Source: Photorhabdus noenieputensis (GTDB lineage: Bacteria; Pseudomonadota; Gammaproteobacteria; Enterobacterales; Enterobacteriaceae). Taken from it: a stretch of 64,000 bases of DNA. The notes beneath the pieces are model-generated. The model searched no databases, was not told the DNA's origin, and worked only from the letters and a program-made list of their open reading frames with translations. The position numbers and the translations under genes are program-made. Position 1 is the first letter of the stretch, and the number at the start of each line of letters is the position of its first letter. The stretch is taken from assembly GCF_018448935.1 (NCBI RefSeq), contig NZ_RCWC01000003.1, forward strand, positions 152,832 to 216,831. The letters run 5' to 3'. Positions 37,049 to 48,322 of this stretch are shown in pieces.

Positions 37049-37843
37049 TTAAACTGTTAAAGCGGGTTTGCGTGCCATGACATGAATGTAGCGCCCCAGG
37101 CTGATATAAGGTTCCTGTCGGCAATAACGCTGTTCCAATTCCAGCAACGCCGGAAAGTTTTCGCTCTGTAATTGGCGATTTTGCAAATAATCGTGAAAAA
37201 CACGCACGCCGGTTTTGCCGGTAATCGTCATATTTAATTCATCAAGCCATTGATATACCTGTTCAGGCACCAATGGATTCTGAGGCGATAGTGAACGTTT
37301 TCTGCGACGCTGTATATTGGGTGTCGCCAAATGAAAATTTCCTAAAATAGCATTACGCATTACCAAACCATTGGCATTGTAAAACATTAAAGATAGAGCG
37401 CCACCCGGATTAATGATATTCATTAGCACTTCTATTACATATTTCTGATCGGTAATCCATTCCAGTACTGCATGAAATAATACCAAATCTACCGGCTGCT
37501 CTATATATTGGCTAATTTCCTGTACCGGACTTTGTATAAATTGCATATTTTGGCTGACCCCTTTCTCTTCGGCGGCCAGCCTTGCCCGCTGGATCATCTC
37601 TTCTGATAAATCACACAATATCACTTGATGACCCAATTCAGCTAATTGGCATGCCATATTTCCCTCTCCGCCACCCGCATCTAAAATACGCAGTGGACGT
37701 TGAGGTAATTGAGCCAGTAATTCGCTGATATCCTGCCAGACAACGGCTTGCCTGATTTTACCTTTGGTTGTGCCGTAAATATTACGAGAGAATTTGTCTG
37801 CAATATCATCGAAATTGCGATCCCGCATGAAAAACTGCCTCAC
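37049..37843 (-). CDS. cmoM: tRNA 5-carboxymethoxyuridine methyltransferase CmoM
   Basis: The 264-residue class I methyltransferase has the SAM-binding motif [20 protein letters not shown] and the downstream [10 protein letters not shown]. CmoM (formerly SmtA) methylates the wobble cmo5U of some tRNAs to mcmo5U. First gene of the muk operon, divergent from elyC with 138 bases between. Confidence 0.95.
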   Translation of the reverse strand: MRQFFMRDRNFDDIADKFSRNIYGTTKGKIRQAVVWQDISELLAQLPQRPLRILDAGGGEGNMACQLAELGHQVILCDLSEEMIQRARLAAEEKGVSQNMQFIQSPVQEISQYIEQPVDLVLFHAVLEWITDQKYVIEVLMNIINPGGALSLMFYNANGLVMRNAILGNFHLATPNIQRRRKRSLSPQNPLVPEQVYQWLDELNMTITGKTGVRVFHDYLQNRQLQSENFPALLELEQRYCRQEPYISLGRYIHVMARKPALTV

Positions 37844-37981
37844 TAATGGAATAGATTTGATTTATCTGTTGAGATTTCATTACGCTGGCTGCTATTTTGG
37901 CACAGCATTCGTTGATATAACCACTTTTGACAACAAACTGTGAACCACATGGCTATAATTCAACCAAATTAAGGTAAATAA

Positions 37982-38821
37982 ATGCAATTTTTATTTAAAA
38001 AGTACCTCGGTGCAATGGTGATGCCTCTGCCATTAATATTGCTAATTTCACTTGCTGCTTTATTACTATTGTGGTTTACCCGTTGGCAAAAAACAGGAAA
38101 AACAGTTCTCACATTCAGTTGGCTCACGCTACTTCTGCTAAGTTTACAACCTGTTGCCGATAAGCTGCTGTTACCGGTGGAATCGGTTTATGCTAACAGC
38201 GACCAATCTGATCCCAATCACATCAATCCACCGGTTGATTATATCGTCGTTCTTGGTGGTGGCTTCACTTATAACCCAAATTGGGCACCCAGTTCAAACT
38301 TACTTAACAACAGTTTGCCACGAGTGACAGAAGGTATTCGCTTATATCGCCTGAACCCCGGCTCTAAAATGGTCTTTACCGGTGGTAAAGGAGCAAATGT
38401 TAAAAGCAGCGCCGAAGTCGCCGCTATCGTAGCCCAATCGCTCGGCGTGCCCGCAGAAGATACGATCGCACTGACAAAGCCAATGGATACTGAGCAGGAA
38501 GCCAATGAGGTTGAGAAACTGATTGGTAAACAACCCTTTATTTTAGTGACTTCCGCCAATCATATGCAGCGAGCGATAACTTTCTTTCAACAGCATGGGT
38601 TGAACCCTATTCCCGGCCCGGCTAACCAATTAGCGATCACTTCACCATTACATCCTTGGGAAAAATATCTGCCCTCGGCTTACTTTCTGTCTCATTCAGA
38701 GCGGGTATGGTATGAAACTTTAGGTACCCTCTGGCAACGCATTAAATCATCGAAAGATCCAGAACACCCACAAAAATCAGAGCATCCTCAGCCGCTAAAT
38801 AATCCTCAAGCGACTTCTTGA
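37982..38821 (+). CDS. elyC: Envelope biogenesis factor ElyC
   Basis: The 279-residue DUF218 protein has two N-terminal membrane segments (MPLPLILLISLAALLLLWF and a second around LTLLLLSLQPVADKLLL) and a periplasmic domain with VDYIVVLGGGFTYNPNWAP. ElyC is needed for proper peptidoglycan and lipid-carrier metabolism at low temperature in E. coli. The position next to cmoM is conserved in enterobacteria. It carries a Pro/His-rich tail (EHPQKSEHPQPLNN). Confidence 0.94.
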   Translation: MQFLFKKYLGAMVMPLPLILLISLAALLLLWFTRWQKTGKTVLTFSWLTLLLLSLQPVADKLLLPVESVYANSDQSDPNHINPPVDYIVVLGGGFTYNPNWAPSSNLLNNSLPRVTEGIRLYRLNPGSKMVFTGGKGANVKSSAEVAAIVAQSLGVPAEDTIALTKPMDTEQEANEVEKLIGKQPFILVTSANHMQRAITFFQQHGLNPIPGPANQLAITSPLHPWEKYLPSAYFLSHSERVWYETLGTLWQRIKSSKDPEHPQKSEHPQPLNNPQATS

Positions 38822-38909
38822 AGCAAGATAGATAGAGAAACGAAAGCGCAATAGAAATAAATAGCAATAAATGAAGCGCTTTCGTTAAACCCAAAATAAA
38901 TTCAAGCTG

Positions 38910-39662
38910 CTAATCAGTCTCAGTAAACATTTTTCTGACTGCGACCAAATCTTCCGGGGTATCAACGCCTACTCCCGGCGCTTTTAGTGCAATCCCCACG
39001 TGAATTTTCTCGCCGTACCAAAGTACCCGTAGTTGTTCCAGCATTTCAATCTGTTCCAACGGACTCGGCTCCCATTGTACATAGCGACGAATAAAACCCG
39101 CTCGGTAGGCGTAAATACCAATATGACGCAGGAAATTATCCCCAATCATTTCCCGTGATTGAATAAAGCGGTCACGCTCCCAAGGAATAGTTGCCCTAGA
39201 GAAATAGAGCGCATAACCCTGTTTATCCATAACGACTTTCACAGCATTAGGGTTAAAAGCTTCCTCCGCATCATGAATCTGTACGGCCAACGTCGCCATT
39301 CCCGCTTTGCAGCCCGCCAAATTCTCTGCAACCTGTTTAATAATCTCTTCGGGAATCAGGGGTTCATCACCCTGAACATTAACGATAATTTCATCATCAG
39401 AAAATTGATATTTGTTGATAACCTCAGCTAACCGTTCAGTACCAGAATGGTGATTTTCGTTGGTCAAACAAGCCTCTCCACCGGCAGCCACAACTGCATC
39501 AACAACGTCGTGATGATCTGTTGCTACAATGACACGTGCAGCACCTGAACGCTTCGCCCGCTCCATAACACGAACAATCATTGGCTTGCCGTGAATATCA
39601 GCCAAAGGTTTACCGGGTAAACGGGTTGAAGCAAAGCGGGCTGGAATAATAACGGTGAACAT
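38910..39662 (-). CDS. kdsB: CMP-KDO synthetase KdsB
   Basis: The 250-residue 3-deoxy-manno-octulosonate cytidylyltransferase activates KDO for lipid A core synthesis. The nucleotide-binding start [20 protein letters not shown] and the [10 protein letters not shown] motif are present. It follows ycaR by three bases on the minus strand. Confidence 0.97.
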   Translation of the reverse strand: MFTVIIPARFASTRLPGKPLADIHGKPMIVRVMERAKRSGAARVIVATDHHDVVDAVVAAGGEACLTNENHHSGTERLAEVINKYQFSDDEIIVNVQGDEPLIPEEIIKQVAENLAGCKAGMATLAVQIHDAEEAFNPNAVKVVMDKQGYALYFSRATIPWERDRFIQSREMIGDNFLRHIGIYAYRAGFIRRYVQWEPSPLEQIEMLEQLRVLWYGEKIHVGIALKAPGVGVDTPEDLVAVRKMFTETD

Positions 39663-39665
39663 GCC

Positions 39666-39845
39666 TTATTTTTCCTCATCCAGAGGTAACTCACGGGCTT
39701 CGTGATCTAACAGGACGGGAATACCATCACGCACAGGAAACGCAAGTCGATCCAACTTACAAATGAGTTCAAAATTCTCTTTATCGTAACTGAGTTTTCC
39801 GTTACATACAGGACAGGCAATAATTTCAAGTAAACGGTGATCCAT
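39666..39845 (-). CDS. ycaR: Trm112-family small protein YcaR
   Basis: A 59-residue protein, [20 protein letters not shown], with one CPVC pair and a Trm112-like fold ([14 protein letters not shown]). It always precedes kdsB in enterobacteria. The ATG follows GGAGGATGT, a good ribosome binding site. Too short to be picked up by length-based gene calls. Confidence 0.93.
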   Translation of the reverse strand: MDHRLLEIIACPVCNGKLSYDKENFELICKLDRLAFPVRDGIPVLLDHEARELPLDEEK

Positions 39846-40240
39846 ACATCCTCCAATTATGGAGCTTTAATTTAGTGCAATTTAATGCGACCCAGAATAA
39901 CATAAGCTTGGTATCATCGTTAACTCTTGTTATTTGATCTTTCGATCCCTTTCCCAACATCACCCACTGAAAAATCAGGTATCAGGTAAGTTGGTGAAAG
40001 TCCAAAACCATCTCGGTAGACGTAATTGGCACAATCCCTAATTGCCAATAAATCATCAATATAGACAATAAACAAAAACCGGAGAGTAAACGCCGTCGTC
40101 AAAAATGACTCACTTCGCTACCCTCCGGGTTTTACCAAAGGTACGTTTAAATAAACGATTACCTTTGTTTGCATATGGTTCAATGCTTCCTCTTTACCAT
40201 TTAAAGAATGGCAATAAAATAGCTTGATTTTGATAGGGTT
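39846..40240. other. Intergenic region upstream of ycaR
   Basis: No supported gene. A 60-codon minus-strand frame (39920-40102) has no recognisable features. A long imperfect hairpin (AAACCGGAGAGTA near 40077 with CTACCCTCCGGGTTT near 40120) may end the cold-shock transcript that comes from the right. The ycaR-kdsB promoter should lie close to 39850-39950. Confidence 0.4.
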
Positions 40241-40456
40241 TTAAAATGCTATCACATCTGCTGCGGTTAAATCATAACCTTTGCGAATAATTGAAAATTC
40301 CACATCCTGCCCTTCTGTAAGTGACTTGTTTCTTGTATTCGCAATCGCTTTTCTACTGACGAATATGTCTTGTCCCCCATCCTGTGGAGAAATAAAACCA
40401 TATCCTTTATGCTCATCAAACCATTTCACTCTACCCATCTTTAATTGTAATGTCAT
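40241..40456 (-). CDS. CspA-family cold-shock domain protein
   Basis: The 71-residue protein (start MTLQLKMGRVKWFDEHKGYG) has the RNA-binding motifs KGYGFI and DIFV. I choose the ATG at 40456 because GGGGGAG lies just upstream; an earlier in-frame start lacks such a site. In the second motif it reads DIFVSRKAI rather than the usual DVFVHFSAI, so it is a divergent family member. Probable RNA chaperone. Confidence 0.9.
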   Translation of the reverse strand: MTLQLKMGRVKWFDEHKGYGFISPQDGGQDIFVSRKAIANTRNKSLTEGQDVEFSIIRKGYDLTAADVIAF

Positions 40457-40860
40457 AATAACTCCCCCGTTTGCCCATCTCACAATAATTTAATTTATTG
40501 TTTTTGATGTCTTTTTACCCTTTATTCAATTTTCGAATAGAACCTCATCTCAGTTTCAATGCCTTGATCTTGAAATACATTTCATTCGACTAGTGTATTG
40601 TTTAAGTAACAGATACGAGCGGATATCCTACCAGAATCGTACATGTCTGCCCCAAAAACACACAATCATTGTTTATCCAGAATGGATAATTTTAATATCA
40701 GTCAACAGTAGAGAAAAATCAAATAAATCTGGAAAAATTACTGAAATTGTACGAATTGGTAAGGCGAGAACCACTTTGGTAAGGAGCAGAAGGGCAATCT
40801 CCCTGTTGACTATCATCGGCTTACTACCGGCTCACAGCCGCTTTGATTAAAACATAAAAT
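40457..40860 (-). other. Long leader/promoter region of the cold-shock gene
   Basis: About 400 bases separate the cold-shock start from the lpxK stop. Cold-shock genes of this family often have long structured 5' untranslated regions, and this stretch could hold one. In E. coli ycaQ lies in this part of the locus; I see no remnant of it. An 85-codon plus-strand frame (40593-40850) has no family features. Confidence 0.4.
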
Positions 40861-41856
40861 TTACTTAATATTTTTATTCATCTCCAATAACGAACAAATC
40901 TTGTTTAGCATTATCTCTCCCTTTTCCTGGGGTAACCGAGCATCTACGGGTAAATACCACCAATTTGGCTGAGCAAAACTAAAACACTTAACCGCATCTT
41001 TTTCTGTCATCAGTAAATTCTGGTTGGTATCAGCCAGATAACACAATTGATCTTCGGTGTACGTTTGATGGTCGGCAAATGCATACTCCTTTTGTAGGTC
41101 AGCGCCTAACTGTTGCAAGGTCGCAAAAAACCGCGGTGGATGGCCGATTCCAGCCATAGCAACAGCGTGAGGTATCAGATTCACGGCTCGTTTTTCACCG
41201 CTCACCATATTCACAGCTAATTCGCCAGCCAATGTCATAGATAATTCTCCTGACTGAGGCGTACCACCGTTGGTGATAATGGCATTAACCCTGTTCAACC
41301 GCCCAGATAGTTCACGCATTGGGCCAGCCGGAAGCCACCAACCATTCCCAAAACGGCGCATGCCATCAATAACCGCAATTTCAAAATCCCGCTGCAAAGC
41401 ATAATGCTGTAAACCATCGTCAGTCACGATGATATCCAACGGCGTGTCTGCCAGTAATGCTTTCACTGCTGCAACCCGTTTTGGCGCAACAGCCACTGGT
41501 ACGCCAGTACGACGATGAATTAATACCGGTTCATCACCAGCTTGAGCCGTAGTGATATTTTCAGTCACCAACAGAGGATAATTTTCTGCTTTACCCCCAT
41601 AACCACGGGAAACAACACCAATCCGATAACCTTTTTTCTGCAACTGCTCCACCAGCCAAATAACCACCGGCGTTTTACCATTACCACCGGCAGTTAGATT
41701 ACCCACTACCACAACAGGTACAGGCGCTTTCCAGGATTGCCTCAACCCTGCTTTATAACTCAACCACCGTAAGCCACTTATCAGCCCATAAAGGGCTGAA
41801 AAAGGTAATAACAGTAAATAAAGCCATGAGCGGCCTGACCATATGCGCTCAATCAT
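40861..41856 (-). CDS. lpxK: Tetraacyldisaccharide 4'-kinase LpxK
   Basis: The 331-residue inner-membrane-associated kinase adds the 4'-phosphate to the lipid A precursor. It starts with a membrane helix ([19 protein letters not shown]) and has the P-loop [16 protein letters not shown]. The start overlaps the msbA stop by four bases, the usual msbA-lpxK operon. Confidence 0.96.
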   Translation of the reverse strand: MIERIWSGRSWLYLLLLPFSALYGLISGLRWLSYKAGLRQSWKAPVPVVVVGNLTAGGNGKTPVVIWLVEQLQKKGYRIGVVSRGYGGKAENYPLLVTENITTAQAGDEPVLIHRRTGVPVAVAPKRVAAVKALLADTPLDIIVTDDGLQHYALQRDFEIAVIDGMRRFGNGWWLPAGPMRELSGRLNRVNAIITNGGTPQSGELSMTLAGELAVNMVSGEKRAVNLIPHAVAMAGIGHPPRFFATLQQLGADLQKEYAFADHQTYTEDQLCYLADTNQNLLMTEKDAVKCFSFAQPNWWYLPVDARLPQEKGEIMLNKICSLLEMNKNIK

Positions 41857-43598
41857 TGTCCAAATTGCATCCGATGTAATTGTGAGTAGACACCATTTTG
41901 CTCCAGCAGAGAGAGATGATTACCTCGTTCAACAATATGCCCATCTTCAATAACCAGAATTTCATCCGCTTTTTCAATGGTTGAAAGACGGTGCGCAATA
42001 ACCAGCGAGGTTCTGTTTTTCTGCAATTCATCCAGTGCTGCCTGAATTGCCCGTTCAGATTCCGTATCCAACGCCGAGGTTGCCTCATCAAGAATCAGAA
42101 CCGGAGAATCACGCAATAAGGCACGCGCGATAGCAATACGCTGACGCTGACCACCAGAAAGCAGTACACCATTTTCACCGATCACGGTATCCAGGCCGTT
42201 ATCCAGCTTCCTGATAAAATCCATTGCATAAGCCATCTCAGCCGCCCTCTCAATCTCTTCACGGCTATATTGGTTTTCACTGGCGTAAGCAATATTGTTC
42301 GCTACCGTGTCATTAAATAAATGCACATTCTGCGATACCAGAGCAACCTGTCCACGCAAAGAGGAGAGCGTATATTCCCGTAAATCATGGTTATCAAGCA
42401 GAATACTGCCTTCATTGACATCATAAAAACGGGTCAGCAAATTCGCTATTGTGGATTTACCCGAGCCAGAACGCCCAACTAAAGCAACTATTTTCCCCGC
42501 CGGGATATGCATGGAAATATTTTGTAGCGCCGACAGTTCCTTGGTCGGGTAGCAAAAAGTTACATTACGGAATTCAATGTTACCGTCCGCTTTTTTAAGC
42601 TCCAATTTGCCGTCATCTTTTTCCTGTTCCATATCCAGAATAGCAAACAAAGTCTGACAGGCCGCCATACCACGCTGGAATTGCGCGTTAACATTAGTCA
42701 AAGATTTTAACGGGCGCATTAGCGCAATCATTGATGAGAATACCACGGTAATTTTACCCGCGGTCAGTGTGTCCATAATCTCCGGAAAACTTGCTGCATA
42801 GAGAACAAAAGCTAAAGCAAATGAAGCAATAAGCTGAATAATTGGATCAGAAATTGAGGACGCAGAAACCATTTTCATGCCTTGCTGACGCATATGGTTA
42901 CTAACTTTATTAAAGCGCTCAGTTTCTACTTTCTGCCCACCGAAAATCAGCACCTCCTTGTGACCTTTCAGCATCTGCTCCGCGCTGGAAGTAACCTGCC
43001 CCATGCTGTTTTGCATATTTTTACTGATATCACGAAATCGCTTCGATACCATACGAATCACTAATGACACGATCGGCGCAATCACAATCAGGATCAGAGA
43101 TAATTGCCAGCTATAGTAGAACATCAAAACAAACAGGCCGATAATTGACGCCCCTTCCCTGACAACAGTAATCAGTGCGCTGGAAGAGGAAGAGGCCACC
43201 TGTTCAGAATCATAAGTAATACGGGAAAGCAGAGTCCCTGTAGATTGCTGATCAAAAAATGATACCGGCATCCCCATCATATGGCTGAACAGACGACGAC
43301 GCATCTGCATTACCACTTTACCGGAGACCCAAGAGATACAATAACTTGATACAAACCCGGATAGCCCTCGCATAATCATCAAAGCAATCACAATCAGTGG
43401 CATCCATTTCAGTACATCACTGCTTGCTTTGCCGAAACCTTCATCAAGTAAAGGCTTAAGCAATGAAAGCATTAACGTATCACCGGCAGCATTAAGGATC
43501 AGTGCAACCGCCGCAACTATTAGCCCAATCCTAAACGGAGAGATAATTGGCCATAGTCGGCAAAACGTCTGCCAGGTAGAAAGGTCTTTATCATTCAT
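41853..43598 (-). CDS. msbA: Lipid A flippase MsbA
   Basis: A 581-residue ABC exporter with six membrane helices and an ATPase domain: Walker [10 protein letters not shown], signature LLSGGQRQR, Walker [13 protein letters not shown]. It flips lipid A-core across the inner membrane. Length and order (ycaI-msbA-lpxK) are as in other enterobacteria. Confidence 0.97.
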   Translation of the reverse strand: MNDKDLSTWQTFCRLWPIISPFRIGLIVAAVALILNAAGDTLMLSLLKPLLDEGFGKASSDVLKWMPLIVIALMIMRGLSGFVSSYCISWVSGKVVMQMRRRLFSHMMGMPVSFFDQQSTGTLLSRITYDSEQVASSSSSALITVVREGASIIGLFVLMFYYSWQLSLILIVIAPIVSLVIRMVSKRFRDISKNMQNSMGQVTSSAEQMLKGHKEVLIFGGQKVETERFNKVSNHMRQQGMKMVSASSISDPIIQLIASFALAFVLYAASFPEIMDTLTAGKITVVFSSMIALMRPLKSLTNVNAQFQRGMAACQTLFAILDMEQEKDDGKLELKKADGNIEFRNVTFCYPTKELSALQNISMHIPAGKIVALVGRSGSGKSTIANLLTRFYDVNEGSILLDNHDLREYTLSSLRGQVALVSQNVHLFNDTVANNIAYASENQYSREEIERAAEMAYAMDFIRKLDNGLDTVIGENGVLLSGGQRQRIAIARALLRDSPVLILDEATSALDTESERAIQAALDELQKNRTSLVIAHRLSTIEKADEILVIEDGHIVERGNHLSLLEQNGVYSQLHRMQFGQ

Positions 43599-43636
43599 TA
43601 TTGAGTTACCAACACCAAAAGAAATAGCGGGTTATT

Positions 43637-45964
43637 CTACTCATGATCACCACGAATACCAAACCACTGATGATACCAACGTGACATAATTTGTTGCCTA
43701 TAGCTCATCATTTCAACATGATCGCCATAAAAATAACCCGTTATCTGCCCGGATACTGCGGTGCTACGCCATTCTGCCCCAGTTTTGCGATAACGTCGCT
43801 TCACTTTAACCGAAGGGAGTCGCCACGGGCTATAACGTGCAACAGAGGCCAATGCATATTGTGGTGAAACGGTATGAATAAAAGCGGCTGTAGATGACGT
43901 ATTACTACCATGATGTGGAACTTGCAATATGGTCGATCTTAAATTCTCTTTTTCTATTCCCAATAGCTTATATTCCCCTTGCTTTTCCAGATCTCCGGTT
44001 AAAAGCAAGCTATATTTGCCATCATCTACCCGAATGACACAGGATTCGTCATTGCCTGCGTGTAATGATCTTACCGGCGGCCATAATACACGGAAGCTCA
44101 ACCCTTGCCAGCGCCATTGTTCACCGCGTATACATGGAAGATGTTGCTGATTGATCAAAGAACTTCTCACAGCAATACCCGGATATTTCCGCTGTAAGAA
44201 TTCTAATCCGCCTGTATGATCAAGATGATCATGACTGATAATAATCTGTTCTGGCATTAATCGATGCCAACGCAAATAAGGGATAATCACCCTTTCAGCC
44301 ATACTGCCGGTTTCCCAACGATTGCCGGTATCAAAAATCAGCGCCTTGCCCTCTTTTTCAATGATAATCGCAAGCCCATGCCCAACATCTAGCATAGAAA
44401 ATCTCCACAGATATTCTTCGTTGCGCCTCATATAGCAGAGCATTATCCCTAAAAAAATAGTAATCAGTAATTTATATGATTGCCACCAAGCGAATCGCCA
44501 AATAATGACAACAAACCAACCAATAAACGTTATTAAAAAGGGAAAACGGCCAGTTTCACTCCATGACTGTTGCAAAACTGGCAAAGGGATTAGAGAAAAG
44601 GTTACAGAGTAATCGACTAATTGCCATAATAAATCGTGAATAAAAGAACAAAAATAGCTTATTAATGCCAGCATAATCAACGGAACAGTAACAAAAGAGA
44701 TGATTGGCACGGCCCAGAAGTTAGCAAATAAAGCGGCAAAATTGACACCATGAAATAATAATAGCTGGAGGGGAATAAGCATCAACATCATACCCATTTG
44801 CATATATAACCCACGCAGCCATAGCCATTTCCAACCATAACGAAATGGCTCGATTAATGGTGCCCAAAAGAACCAGAACATTAACGCCATTACAGCAAAG
44901 AAAGAGAGCCAGAAGCTGTCAGAAAGCACAGTCAGGGGATCAAATAAGAGAATCATTGCGGCTGTCCACAATGCCCACTGCCAGGGGAAACAGAGAATAT
45001 TTCTGTAACGTAAATATAGCCAGAGCGTTAAACCCAGTAATGCACGAATAGCCGGAATGCCCCAACCCGATAACCAGACATAATTTATTGCCACTACCCA
45101 ACCAGTAATCAGTGGGAATCTGTGCCCTATCCAATGCACGGGAAAGAAGAGCTGTAATAATCTTGCCATCCACCAACCAAACATACTGGCAACAGTAATA
45201 TGCAACCCAGAAATAGCCATAAGGTGAGCCGTACCTGTTTGTTGCAATAATAAATTATCCTCCTGACTTAACCACCGACGCTCACCGAATGCTAACGCCA
45301 TCGCAATGCCACTATGCTTCAATTCACGAATATCCGGTGCAATATGACTGACCAATCGCTGACGTAAATTACATTTTCCGTCAATTAATTCAGCGTGAAT
45401 GACTTTCCCTGTTAAAGGTTGGCGGATAGCTAATGCCCTACGCTGGCTATCATATCCCCCCTGATTTAGCTGACTATGAACTGGCCGTAATTTCATTTTC
45501 AGTAACCATTTTTGACCAGCACACAGAGATTCAGGCGAAATATCCCAAGAAACGGAAACATACAGTGGCGGAAAAACAACTTTGTTTTCATTCTCAATAA
45601 TACGCAGGGTAACCCTGCCTTTCTCTTCATTATCTAATGATAAACTTTCAATAATAACCCGTGATAAATGCACTTTCTCACTAAAATAGATTATCTGTTC
45701 CAGCAGATGATTTCCCTGCCAGCACCCAATAAGAAATGCTAGTAACGAAATTGAAACCATCCGGCAAAGACAAAATGGTAAGAATAAGCAAAATAGAGCC
45801 AGTAGTAGCAATGTAATAATCTGCCATTTCCGTGGTAACTCCGGTAGAAAAAGCAAGGGTAAAATACCGATAATAATAGCTATTGCAGCCTGATTCACGC
45901 TAATGATTGGTATAGGTTGTTTCCAATTTGTCGTTATCTTGTTTATCAAAACTGAAAACCACAT
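43637..45964 (-). CDS. ycaI: ComEC/Rec2-family protein YcaI
   Basis: The 775-residue product has the ComEC architecture: N-terminal membrane helices and soluble domain, the competence core (MAISGLHITVASMFGWWMAR), and a C-terminal metallo-beta-lactamase domain with SHDHLDHTGG and VPHHGSNTSST. In naturally competent bacteria such proteins take up single-stranded DNA; the role in enterobacteria is less clear. Frame is intact. Confidence 0.93.
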   Translation of the reverse strand: MWFSVLINKITTNWKQPIPIISVNQAAIAIIIGILPLLFLPELPRKWQIITLLLLALFCLFLPFCLCRMVSISLLAFLIGCWQGNHLLEQIIYFSEKVHLSRVIIESLSLDNEEKGRVTLRIIENENKVVFPPLYVSVSWDISPESLCAGQKWLLKMKLRPVHSQLNQGGYDSQRRALAIRQPLTGKVIHAELIDGKCNLRQRLVSHIAPDIRELKHSGIAMALAFGERRWLSQEDNLLLQQTGTAHLMAISGLHITVASMFGWWMARLLQLFFPVHWIGHRFPLITGWVVAINYVWLSGWGIPAIRALLGLTLWLYLRYRNILCFPWQWALWTAAMILLFDPLTVLSDSFWLSFFAVMALMFWFFWAPLIEPFRYGWKWLWLRGLYMQMGMMLMLIPLQLLLFHGVNFAALFANFWAVPIISFVTVPLIMLALISYFCSFIHDLLWQLVDYSVTFSLIPLPVLQQSWSETGRFPFLITFIGWFVVIIWRFAWWQSYKLLITIFLGIMLCYMRRNEEYLWRFSMLDVGHGLAIIIEKEGKALIFDTGNRWETGSMAERVIIPYLRWHRLMPEQIIISHDHLDHTGGLEFLQRKYPGIAVRSSLINQQHLPCIRGEQWRWQGLSFRVLWPPVRSLHAGNDESCVIRVDDGKYSLLLTGDLEKQGEYKLLGIEKENLRSTILQVPHHGSNTSSTAAFIHTVSPQYALASVARYSPWRLPSVKVKRRYRKTGAEWRSTAVSGQITGYFYGDHVEMMSYRQQIMSRWYHQWFGIRGDHE

Positions 45965-46576
45965 CCTTATTCATCCTTACCCTTTTATTTTTCCAACAGA
46001 GTATTCCTTATTTTTTACAATGCAGCCAGAAGCACAAGAAAAATCATCAAACACCTTCGCAAATTAACTCCAGATTAACAATCATTTCAAAAATATATGC
46101 GAACAGCTTCGCAAATATAGAAATTACCACCTGATAATTACTCAACAAATGTTATATTGGTGACAAATCCAATATTGCCACACTGATATCAAATGAAATA
46201 TTCCGTAAGGTTTTGTCTGTATCCTCATTACAGACATAAATAAACATTCTCAGCCATCATGAATTCACAAGAAGTTACATTATCCACTTATTATTATAAT
46301 TAAATATTAAATTCATTTTTGAGATTATTAATCAAGCCTATAAATTAATAGAGAAATCAATCCAACTATATGTAAAACAATAAAAATCATTATTATCAGA
46401 CATTATCTCAGTTATTGAACATTAAATTAGCAAAACTACTTAAATGACTGTTTACTTTTTGTTTTGTGATTAAGATCGCATTGATTAAATTTAAATAATA
46501 TTAAATTAATATTTCCATTCTATTTTTATATGGAAAATAATCAAAAAATCATGTTAAATACAATAAGGTGGTTTTT
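45965..46576. other. AT-rich intergenic region upstream of the oxygenase gene
   Basis: About 610 bases, strongly A/T-rich, without a supported gene. It contains the promoter of ycaI on one side and presumably that of the 2OG-oxygenase pair on the other. The composition differs from the core genes and suggests that the oxygenase pair was acquired together with this DNA. Confidence 0.45.
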
Positions 46577-47389
46577 ATGAAAAACAAAATAATTGTATCT
46601 GACTCTCTGCAAGAACATCATCTTACTAAATTATTTAATGATGAAGTGTTAGCAATCCATATAAAGAAATATGTTGATATCCCTCTTGCAAACAAGCTCT
46701 CTGATTTTTTCCTCTCCCACGAAAATCTAGAATGTCACCCTCATGATTTGAAAAAAGGAGATGAAGTTGTTTTAGTTGATTATGGTGTTGATAGAATTGG
46801 TCCGTCTTACAACACAACGTTTGGCAAATCCAAAGATAGCGATAGCTATAAAAAATATTTTGAAAATGCGTTACCTGCCATCAGAAACGTCAGAAATTTC
46901 TGTGCTCCAATGCTAGCCCCTTTCGATAAATTTCGTTTGGAACTGGATGAAATATGGTCCGCTGGAGCCAGTATCGCCAACTTTGAAGGTAAAAAGATGC
47001 ATGCGGGTATTGCCAGAGTGATGAACAGGCCAGAACGATCTTTCATGGTTGAAAAGCAACCTCATTTTGATGGCCTTCAACAACAATCGGTCAATTTGTT
47101 GGGGCAATTCTCGGTGAATATCTATATAAAAATGCCTGCAACTGGAGGAGAGCTAGAGCTGTGGGATGTTCCTGAAATCCCTATCACCAAATTAATCGAA
47201 GATAATGCAGAAAATGATTGGCGAGGCACACTTCCGCCATCTGTCCTTATTAAACCAGAACAAGGAGATTTAATCATAATAAACACCAGAAAACCCCATG
47301 CGATTCGTAGTTTTCCCGAGGGATGCAGAATATCATTACAAAGCTTCATTGGATTATCACTAAATAAACATCTCATGTTATGGAATTAA
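46577..47389 (+). CDS. 2-oxoglutarate/Fe(II)-dependent oxygenase
   Basis: I place the start at the ATG at 46577, eight bases after AAGG, not at the GTG three codons before. The 270-residue protein has the iron triad H163-x-D165 (PHFDGL) and H241 (KPHAIRSF), with R251 and S253 suited to bind 2-oxoglutarate. The surrounding SVNIYIKMPATGGELELWD is typical of the fold. Paired with a LysE-type exporter four bases downstream, it may hydroxylate an amino acid that is then exported. Substrate unknown. Confidence 0.82.
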   Translation: MKNKIIVSDSLQEHHLTKLFNDEVLAIHIKKYVDIPLANKLSDFFLSHENLECHPHDLKKGDEVVLVDYGVDRIGPSYNTTFGKSKDSDSYKKYFENALPAIRNVRNFCAPMLAPFDKFRLELDEIWSAGASIANFEGKKMHAGIARVMNRPERSFMVEKQPHFDGLQQQSVNLLGQFSVNIYIKMPATGGELELWDVPEIPITKLIEDNAENDWRGTLPPSVLIKPEQGDLIIINTRKPHAIRSFPEGCRISLQSFIGLSLNKHLMLWN

Positions 47390-47393
47390 TTAT

Positions 47394-48029
47394 ATGGTTG
47401 ATGTAATCAGTACATTAGGAACATTTTTTCTTTTAGGATTGGGAGCTGCGGCTCCCGTTGGCCCTATAAATATTGAAATTATGCGTAGACACTTGAATAT
47501 CAGTTGTCTTCACGCAGTAGTTTTTGGTTTAGGTGCCTGTTTTGCCGATATAATTTATTTATTACTTTTAGGTTTTGGTATATTGCAATTGTTTTCCAAT
47601 ACTATTTTCATGCCTATTTTAGGTTTTTTAGGGGCATTAATGGTCATTTGGTTTGGTATTACCAGCTTCATAAATAAGAAAAACGAGGAAAATATCAATA
47701 TCATCGCCAAACCCTATCATAGGCAATTTTTTGATGGTGTATTGTTAACACTATTAAATCCATACAATGTTATTTTCTGGCTGTCTGTCAGCGCACAACT
47801 CAACAATATTGCATCAGGTAAATATAGTTTAGCTATTGGTGCAACAGGAACAATTATTGGCGTTATTGTTTGGGTTGCCTTTATTAATATTGTGATATTC
47901 TTCTCCAGGAAAATGCTCAGTCACCGTGTTATCAAGTTTATTAATTATACCAGCGGTGTTGTTCTTATTATGCTTGGAATCTATTTCTTCTCATATTCAA
48001 TAACATTATTCAATATGAAATTTCCTTAA
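47394..48029 (+). CDS. LysE/RhtB-family amino acid exporter
   Basis: The 211-residue membrane protein begins with the family motif FFLLGLGAAAPVGPINIEIM and has about six hydrophobic segments, with NPYNVIFWLSVSAQ in the middle. LysE-type proteins export amino acids or derivatives. The four-base gap to the oxygenase points to one transcript and a shared substrate. Confidence 0.88.
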   Translation: MVDVISTLGTFFLLGLGAAAPVGPINIEIMRRHLNISCLHAVVFGLGACFADIIYLLLLGFGILQLFSNTIFMPILGFLGALMVIWFGITSFINKKNEENINIIAKPYHRQFFDGVLLTLLNPYNVIFWLSVSAQLNNIASGKYSLAIGATGTIIGVIVWVAFINIVIFFSRKMLSHRVIKFINYTSGVVLIMLGIYFFSYSITLFNMKFP

Positions 48030-48066
48030 GTCAGGAAATGCTATGCCTAAGGGTCGAACCACGTTC

Positions 48067-48322
48067 TTAATCAAACGAAATTTCGTCGATATCCTTAGGC
48101 ATTACTGCTAAAACTTGTTGGTAAAGCCTTGGTAGATCGCTGTGGATCGTTTTCCAGACAATCTCAAAATCCACCTTAAAGTAGCCATGAGACAAAGCAT
48201 TACGCATCTGGTAAGCGAATGACAATGGCAATTCAGGGTTAACAACAGAGAAATTGGGATAATGCTTCCCAATGTTATTACTGGCCTCGCCGATGATTTC
48301 GAAATTACGGATCACAGCTCAT
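48067..48322 (-). pseudogene. hepT: hepT-type HEPN toxin lacking its N-terminal part
   Basis: The remaining frame reads VIRNFEIIGEASNNIGKHYP and includes the catalytic R-x4-H-x-Y motif (RNALSHGY) of HepT RNases. The expected first 35-45 residues are absent. The true ATG (48320-48322, overlapping the mntA stop) is followed by AGC and then by sequence from inside the gene in the wrong frame, leading to a stop. A deletion is the simplest explanation. A GTG restart at 48315 could make a shortened protein, but it would lack a helix of the HEPN fold. Confidence 0.82.

Noticed and set aside
39920..40102. A 60-codon minus-strand frame upstream of ycaR
   Set aside because: No ribosome binding site that stands out and no recognisable motif; treated as intergenic.
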